DNA of 64,000 nt from Ehretia macrophylla (lineage: Eukaryota > Streptophyta > Magnoliopsida > Boraginales > Ehretiaceae). Positions within the stretch are counted from its first letter, which is position 1; every line of letters begins with the position of its first letter. Location of the stretch: the NCBI GenBank assembly GCA_037974665.1, contig CM075781.1, forward strand, positions 34,635,235-34,699,234. Reading direction: 5' to 3'. This document shows, piece after piece, positions 56,796-64,000 of this stretch. The notes below the pieces were generated by a model that was given only the letters and a program-made list of their open reading frames with translations, was not told where the DNA came from and made no database searches. The translations under genes and the position numbers were made by a program.

Positions 56796-57976
56796 AAAAG
56801 AAAAAGACATAGTAAGTAGTAGTAATTCAAGACAGTATAAAATAGTCACATGAAATCTACACTCTGGTCACCAACACAGTTTGGTCTTTGTAGTTTTCCA
56901 TAGCCTCTTCAATCTTCATAATTTATATATGAACTCATGAAAGCAGGAAAAATTAATTAACTTGGAAACCACTTTTTGACTAATGAATTTTCTATACCTG
57001 AGAAGCCACAGCAGTTGTTTGTTCTTTCCATATTCTCCATCCATTTTTCCTTGTTAGTGCTTCTTGCTAGAGATCTGAAAGCAGGAAAGACTTTGATCAA
57101 AATGGTCACTTTTACACCTCATAAGCCACGACAATTGTTTGTTCTCTCTATATTATCCATATCTTCTCGTCATTAGTTCTTCTTGCAAGAGATTTGAAAG
57201 AAGTTAAAGGCCTCCAAAAAAATCCATCCTCAAAGGCCTCCAAAAAATGAATATACAACTTGCAAAACATCATAATCCGATCGTTTAATTCAATATAACT
57301 CATAATACATTCACAACCAATAATTCAATCGTTTCACATATCTAGTGATAACAAAGTAGGCTACCACTTATAGCATTCATACACATTTTACCCATTTTTC
57401 GTTACCAATTAACTTGCACGAGAGCACCATTAAGTTCACATGGTAATCATTTTTAGTAATCTAACTAACTAACAACATAAACAAGTCACATTTCCATTTG
57501 AAATCCAAGGAAATTTACAAGATTCCAACTTTAGGCCTTATTTTGCAAGCATGTATCATGTATATATGTTGTATGCAATGTATGTAGGCCAAAAATACTC
57601 ATTCAAGCATTTTATCAAACATATATTCAACATACTATACAACTATATCAAACAACAACACTCACATAAAGTCTCTAACTTTCAACAATATTCTACACAT
57701 GTACTTCACATTTACTTCATAATAAACAACTTAGCATGTGAATTCATAGCCTAATTTAACACTAAAGGCCCAAAATATTTAAGTAGTATATTACACTACC
57801 AAATAACATTTCATATTGCACAACCAAATATGACTGCAATACAACATTTTTAATTCACACAATATTTATACCAAATATTTATGTCAAATATTACTAAATA
57901 AAATTTGAAATAAATATAAAATTAAGTACAAAAACTATAGATTGGGCAAATAAAAATCTAAAATTCTCACACATAT

Positions 57977-58017
<41 letters not shown>

Positions 58018-58089
58018 TATATGTACATATGTGTATAGTAGATAAAAAAGAGGGAAAATATAAACCCTAAACTATTTACCTATAGAAAA

Positions 58090-58310
58090 GAAAGAAAGAG
58101 ATGGTGGTAATGGTGATGGTACCCTTAGTGGTAGTGGTGGTACCCTTAGTGGTGGTGGTGGTGTTAATGGTGCCCTTGGTGGTGGTTGGTGGTAGTGGTG
58201 GTACCTTTAGAAGTAGTGGTTGTGTCCTTGTTAGTGATGGTACCTTTGGTAGTAGTGATGGTGGCCATGGTAGTGGTGGTGGTTGTTGGTGGTAGTGCCT
58301 TAGAGAGAGA
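58090..58310. repeat. GGT-rich low-complexity tract in the second CACTA element
   Basis: 'ggtggtggtgg...acccttagtggtggtgg' repeats, the counterpart of 20280-20700. The Thr/Lys/Gly or Val/Met-rich open frames here follow from the repeat. Confidence 0.8.
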
Positions 58311-58346
58311 GAAAAAAGAAAGAAAATTTCGTAAATAGGGAAAAAA

Positions 58347-58805
58347 AGTAGAGTGAAACGAAAAAACTTGAATAAATTTTCGTAGTTGTAGTTGAAAAAA
58401 TAAACGTGGGCGACTGCCAGGCTACGGTCATTCTGTAGCCAAACAACGGGGGGCAACGGAATGGCTGTAGCCATTCCATCACCCCCGACGGAAGAGAGTA
58501 CCGGCCTGTTGCCGCCCCCATCCGGCGCGGGCAGAGGCCAAGTTGACGCGGGCAGCCATTCTATCACCCCCGTTGGATGGGGGAACCGGCCAGCCGGCGC
58601 CCCTATCCAATACAAGCCAAGGCAGCAACTTGGCCTCGGCTTGCATCGGATGAAGGCGCTGGCTGACCGGTAACCCTTTTCAGCGGGGCTATTTTGTTGC
58701 CCTCGTGGTTTGGCTACGAAATGGCCGTAGCCTGGCAGTCTCCCCGCATTTATTTTTTCAACTACAACTACGAAAATTTATTCAAGTTATTTCATTTCCC
58801 TCTAC
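58347..58805. repeat. Large inverted repeat with GC-rich core
   Basis: The left arm 'acttgaataaattttcgtag' and 'ttgtagttgaaaaaataaa' is mirrored by 'ttattttttcaactacaact' and 'acgaaaatttattcaagtta' on the right. Inside, GACTGCCAGGCTACGG faces CCGTAGCCTGGCAGTC. The roughly 270-bp centre is strongly GC-rich ('ccggccagccggcgcc'). It occupies the same place as the GC-rich foldback at 20805-21000. Confidence 0.85.
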
Positions 58806-61800
58806 TTTTATGAAGTTTAGACACAATGTAAGAGTTTTTCGACTCCTAGATTGAACGTTTATTAACATTAATGAAATGTTAAGTGAAAACATGATAATTT
58901 CGATTTAAACGACAATTTATTTCTCTATAAAAGTACACACGTTAATAAACTACAGACGAAGTTTATTTTTTTTTTTAAAATTTGCAACTCAAGTGAAATT
59001 TATTACGTTGTAGATGCAATCAAAATTCCATAACTCAAATTAAAAATGATAAACGTCAATTTTTTGTTGAAGTCCGTAGCCCAGCAGTAGCTTAGGCTAC
59101 GGAAGAGTTGAATTCCGTAGCATAGCATAGCCAATTGGCTACTGCTGGGCTACTGAATACATATATTATATATTCTAACTTGCTAATAGGCAGGAACAAC
59201 GTATTAAAACGTGTTAATATCTTTATATTTTTCTTATTTATGAAGTTCAGACATAATGTGAGATTTTTGGATCACTAGATTGAATGTTAATTAACGTTAA
59301 CATAATGTTAAGTGAGGACATGGTAAGTTCGATTTAAATGACTATTGATTTTCAGTGAGATTTCTATATAAAAGTACGCACGTTAATGAAATACGGACCA
59401 AATTTATTTTTTTTTGGAAAAATTTTCAACTCAAGTGAAGTTTACTACGTTGTACATGTAATCAAAATTTCATAATTCAAATTAAAAATGATAAAACTCA
59501 TTTTTTTTGTGGAAGTACGTAGCCCAGCAGTAGCCAATTGACTACTGCTAGGCTACAAAAGAGTTGAATTTCGTAGCTTAGCAGTAGCCTGGGCTACGGA
59601 AGACTTGAAGTCTGAAGCTTAGCAGTAGCCAATAAGCTACTGCTGGGCTACTGAATACTTATATTATATATTCTAACGTGTTAATAGATAGAAACAACGT
59701 ATTAAAACGTGTTAATATCTTCAAATTTTTCTTATTTATGAAGTTTAGACATAATGTGAAAATTTTTGGACCACTAGATTGAACGTTAATTAACATTAAC
59801 GCAATGTTAAGTGAGGACATGACAAGTTTGATTAAAATGACTATTGATTTTCTATGAGATTTCTCTATAAAAATACGCACGTTAATGAAATACAGAGCAA
59901 GATTATTTTATTTTTTTTGAAAAATTTGCAAATCAAGTGAAGTTTACTACGTTGTAGGTGCAATCAAAATTCTATAATTCAAATTAAAAATGATAAAACT
60001 CAATCTTTTGTTAAAATCCGTAGCCCAACAGTAGCCAATTGGCTACTGCAGGGCTATGGAAGAGTTGAAGTCCGTAGCCTAGCAATAGTCAATTGGCTAC
60101 TGCTGGGCTACGGAATACTTATATTTTATATTCTAATTTGTTAATAGATAGGAACAACGTATTAAAACGTGTTAATATTTTCATATTTTTCTTATTTATG
60201 AAGTTTAAACATAATGTGAGAGTTTTTGGATCACTAGATTGAACGATAATTAACGTTAATGCAATTTTTAGTGAGGACATGACAAGTTTGATTTAAACGA
60301 CTATTGATTTTATATGATATTTTTCTATAAAAGTACGCACGTTAATGAAATACAGACCAAGTTTATTTGTTTTTGAAAAATTTACAACTCAAGTGAAGTT
60401 TACTACGTTGTAGATGCAATTAAAATTTCATAATTCAAATTAAAAATGATAAAACTCAATTTTTTGTTGAAGTCCGTAGCCCATCAGTAGCCAATTGGCT
60501 ACCGTTTGGCTAAGGAAGAGTTGAATTTCGTAGTCTAGCAGTAGCCAATTGACTACTACTGGGCTACGAAAAAGTTGAAGTCTATAGCCTAGCAATAGCC
60601 AATTAGCTACTGCTGGGCTACGGAATACTTATATTATATATTCTAACTTATTAATAGATAGGAACAACGTATTAACACTTATTAATATCTTTATATTTTT
60701 CTTATTTATGAAGTTTAGACATAATGTGAGAGTTTTTGGACAACTAGATTGAACGTTAACGCAATGTTAGGTGAGGACATGATAAGTTCGATTTAAATGA
60801 CAATTAATTTTCTATGAGATTTCTCTATAAAAGTTCGCACGTTAATGAAATACGGACCAATTTTATTTTTTTTTTGAAAAATTTACAGCTCAAGTGAAGT
60901 TTACTACGTTGTAGATGTAATCAAAATTTCATAATTAAAATTAAAAACCATAAAGCTCAATTTTTTGTTGAAATCCGTAGCCCAGCAGTAGTTAATTGGC
61001 TATTGCTGGGCTACGGAAGAATTGAAGTATGTAGCCCAGTAGTAGCTAATTGGCTACTACTGCGCTACAAAATACTTATATTATATATTCTAAGTTGTTA
61101 ATAGGGAGGAACAACGTATTAAAACGTGTTAATATCTTCATATTTTTCTTATTTATGAAGTTTAGACATAATGTGATAGTTTTTGGACCACTAGATTGAA
61201 CGTTAATGCAATGTTAAGTTAGGACATGACAAGTTTGATTTAAACGACTATTGATTTTCTAAGAGATTTTTCTATAAAAGTACGTACGTTAATGAAATAC
61301 ATATCAAGTTTTTTTTTTTTTTGAAAAATTTGCAACTCAGGTGAAATTTATTACGTTGTAGGTACAATCAAAATTCCATAATTCAAATTAAAAACGATAA
61401 AGCTCAATTTTTTGTTGAAGTCCATAGTCCAGCGGTAACCAATTGGCTACTGTTGGGCTACAGAAAAGTTGAAGTCCGTAGCCTAGCAGTAGGCAATTGG
61501 CTACTGCTGGGCTACGAAATTCTTATATTATATATTCTAACTTGTTAATAGGTAGAAATAATATATTAAAACGTGTTAATATCTTTATATTTTTCTTATT
61601 TATGAAGTTTAACATAAAGTGATAGTTTTTAGACCACTAGATTGAATGTTAATTAACGTTAACGCAATATTAAGTGAGGACATGACAAGTTTCATTTAAA
61701 CGACTATTGATTTTCAATGAGATTTATACATAAAAGTTAGGTTAATGAAATACGGACCAAGTTTATTTGTTTTTGAAAAATTTGTAACTCAAGTAAAGTT

Positions 61801-63760
61801 TACTACGTTGTAGATATAATTAAAATTCCATAATTCAAATTAAAAATGATAAACCTCAATTTTTTGTTGAAGTCCGTAGTCCAACAGTAGCCAATTGGCT
61901 ATTGCAGGGCTATGGAAGAGTTGAAGTCCGTAGCCTAGCAATAGCCAATTGGCTACTACTGGGATACAGAATGCTTATATTATATATTCTAACTTGTTAA
62001 TAGATAGGAACAACGTATTAAAAAGTGTTAATATCTTCATATTTTTCTTATTTATGAAGTTTAAACATAATGTGAGATTTTTTGGACCACTAGATTGAAC
62101 ATTAATTAACGTTAACGCAATGTTAAGTGAGGACATGACAAGTTTGATTTAAACGACTATTGATTTTCTATGAGATTTCTTTATAAAAGTACGCACATTA
62201 ATGAAATACGGACCAAGTTTATTTGTTTTTTAAAAATTTACAACTCAAGTAAAGTTTTCTACGTTGTAGGTGCAATCAAAATTTCATAATTCAAATTAAA
62301 AACGATAAAGCTCATTTTTTTGTTAAAGTTTCGTAGCCCAGCAGTAGCCAATTGGCTATTGTTGGGCTAAGGATGAGTTGAAGTCCGTAGCCTAGCAGTA
62401 ACCAATTGGCTACTGCTAGGTTACAGAATACTTATATTATATATTCTAACTTATTAATAGGTAGGAACAATGTATTAAAACGTGTCAATATCTTCATATT
62501 TTTCTTATTTATGAAGTTTAGACATAATGTGAGAGTTTTTGGACAAATAAATTGAACGTTAACGCAATGTTAAGTGAGGGCATGATAAGTTCGATTTAAA
62601 TGACAATTGATTTTCTATGAGATTTCTCTATAAAAGTACACACGTTAATGAAATACGGGCCAAGTTTTTTTTTTTTTTAAACTCTACAACTCAATTGAAA
62701 TTTACTACGTTGTAGGTGTAATTAAAATTTCATAATTCAAATTAAAAACCATAAATCTCAATTTTTTGTTGAAATTCGTAGCCCAACAGTAGCTAATTGG
62801 CTACAGCTGGGCTATGGAAGAATTGAAGTCCATGGCCTAGCAGTAGCCAATTGGCTACTGTTGGGTTACGGAATACTTATATTATATATTCTAACTTGTT
62901 AATAGGAAGGAACAACGTATTAAAACGTGTTAATATGTTCATATTTTTCTTATTTATGAAGTTTAGACATAATGTGAGAGTTTTTGGACCACTAGATTGA
63001 ACGTTAATTAACGTTAACGTAATGTAAGTTAGGACATGACAAGTTTGATTTAAACGACTATTGATTTTCTATGAGATTTTTCTATAAAAATACGCACGTT
63101 AATTAAATACAGACCAAGTTTATTTTTTTTTGAAAAATTTGCAACTTAAGTGAAATTTACTACGTTGTAGGTGCAATCAAAATTCCATAATTCAAATTAA
63201 AAATTATAAAACTCAATTTTTTGTTTAAGTCCGTAGCCTAGCAGTAGTCAATTGGCTACTGTTGGGGTACGGAAGAGTTAAAGTCCGTAGCCTAACCGTA
63301 GCTAATTGGCTTTTGCTGGGCTACAAAATACTTATATTATATATTATAACTTGTTAATAGGTAGGAACAACATATTAAAACGTGTTAATATCTTTATATT
63401 TTTCTTATTTATGAAGTTTAGACACAATGTGATTTTTTTGGACCACTAGATTAAACGTTAATTAACGTTAACGCTATGTTAAGTGAGGACATGACAAGTT
63501 CGATTTAAACGACTATTGATTTCTCTATAAAAGTACGCACGTTAATAAAATATGGATCAAGTTTATTTTTATTTGAAAAATTTGTAACTCATTTGAAGTT
63601 TATTACGTTGTAGGTGCAATTAAAATTTCATAATTCAAATTAAAAACGATAAACCTCAGTTTTTTGTTGAAGTCCGTAGCGTTGGCTACTACTGGGCTAC
63701 GAACGTGTAGAATTCCGTAGCCCATCCGTAGCTAAGGACTACGGATGGGCTACAGACTTT
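58805..63760. repeat. Tandem array of about eleven 450-bp units with paired palindromes
   Basis: The marker 'gaagtttagacataatgtga' or a close variant recurs near 58811, 59241, 59739, 60199, 60709, 61157, 61604, 62056, 62512, 62957 and 63413; spacings are 430-510, mostly 445-460. Most units carry one to three palindromes with the core CAGTAGCCAATTGGCTACTG, extended as CCCAG...CTGGG and then GGCTACGG, usually two separated by 'aagagttgaagtccgtag'. The last unit changes to the CCCATCCGTAG-type word of the other element near 63720. Confidence 0.93.
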
Positions 63761-64000
63761 GTTATTTTATTTTTTCCTATTTAATTAAAATATCCATATT
63801 TAATTTATTAAAACATTTTTTGAATAATATATATAGTCCGTAGCCAAGCCGTGGCTATTGGCCATTGCGTGGCTACGGACTTTTTTATAATTTTTTTGTC
63901 GAATTAATTAAATAATCAGTAACTAGTCCGTAGTAAATTTGCCACGAATAGGCTACGAAATATTATTTTTTATTTTTTTATTAATTAAAATTATTATCCG

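Larger units (their letters stand above)
55360..57240 (+). promoter_or_regulatory. Upstream region of a third CRK copy
   Basis: Colinear with 9420-11400: 'gcattcttaattccacc', 'catccccggtgcatcccatt', 'gccatgcacc...ggtgtttcatccaacttt', and the doubled leader 'agaagccac...agatctgaaag'. It lacks the two MITEs of the first copy but has its own MITE (56384-56795) and a triplicated 125-bp segment. It ends at a doubled 'aaaggcctccaaaaaa' (about 57205-57245), at the place where the start codon should follow; CACTA sequence begins there. Confidence 0.8.
57245..64000 (-). mobile_element. Second CACTA element of the same family, left part missing, runs off the window
   Basis: The order of parts matches the right half of the 16520 element: AT-rich spacer, GGT tract (58090-58310), GC-rich foldback (58390-58745), ~450-bp tandem array, then 'gaataatatatatagtccgtagccaa...' and 'ttaattaaaattattatccg' at 64000. 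The latter corresponds to about 24018 in the first element, which ends 150 bases later, so the terminus should lie near 64150. No transposase coding remains and no left CACTA end is seen, so the left side was lost where it meets the CRK leader near 57240. Confidence 0.85.

Noticed and set aside
58076-58615. 179-residue frame on the - strand
   Set aside because: It spans the GC-rich hairpin and the GGT tract; no domain, and composition explained by repeats.
58805-63760. Regularly spaced palindromic repeats as a CRISPR-like array
   Set aside because: Units are about 450 bp with homologous spacers, lie in a plant CACTA element, and have no cas genes.

Overview
This is nuclear DNA from a flowering plant, probably a eudicot. 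The evidence is interrupted, intron-containing cysteine-rich receptor-like kinase (CRK) sequence embedded in nested plant transposons: chromovirus-type Gypsy, Copia, LINE, hAT, CACTA and Mutator-type MITEs. The DNA is AT-rich throughout. I see no intact host gene, no rRNA or tRNA gene, and no bacterial-type operon or CRISPR array.

Layout. 1-1149 is the 3' end of a LINE. 1717-6206 looks like an old Gypsy-type solo LTR holding a hAT element (2364-3837) and a foldback MITE. 6991-8130 holds a small hAT element and a Copia scrap. 9392-25060 is a seven-exon CRK gene with its upstream region. It is broken by frameshifts, nonsense codons and a LINE tail in its last exon. Its last intron holds MITEs and a 7.6-kb CACTA element that sits inside a Mutator-type MITE. 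26446-27653 is a Mutator-type element carrying a captured piece of a 3-ketoacyl-CoA synthase gene. 27791-31430 is a non-coding LTR element filled with other insertions. 31675-32420 is a second CRK upstream region, separated by about 19 kb of retroelements (Copia, CACTA scrap, two opposed Gypsy elements) from the rest of that gene copy: a first-exon fragment at 52859-53179 and a 3' flank at 54813-55150. 55360-57240 is a third CRK upstream region, cut just before its start codon by a second CACTA element that runs off the right edge.

Reading. The locus was a tandem CRK cluster of at least three units that decayed under transposon load. The three upstream copies serve as references for one another: MITEs present in one copy have clean empty sites in another, so those insertions postdate the duplication. 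Nothing here forms a working pathway. The CRK genes would have encoded plasma-membrane receptor kinases with two extracellular Gnk2/DUF26 domains.

The most unusual structure is the pair of tandem arrays in the two related CACTA elements, about 5 and 11 units of roughly 450 bp. Each unit carries long palindromes built on a GTAGCCAATTG core. Both arms of the palindrome differ between the two elements, yet symmetry is kept within each element.
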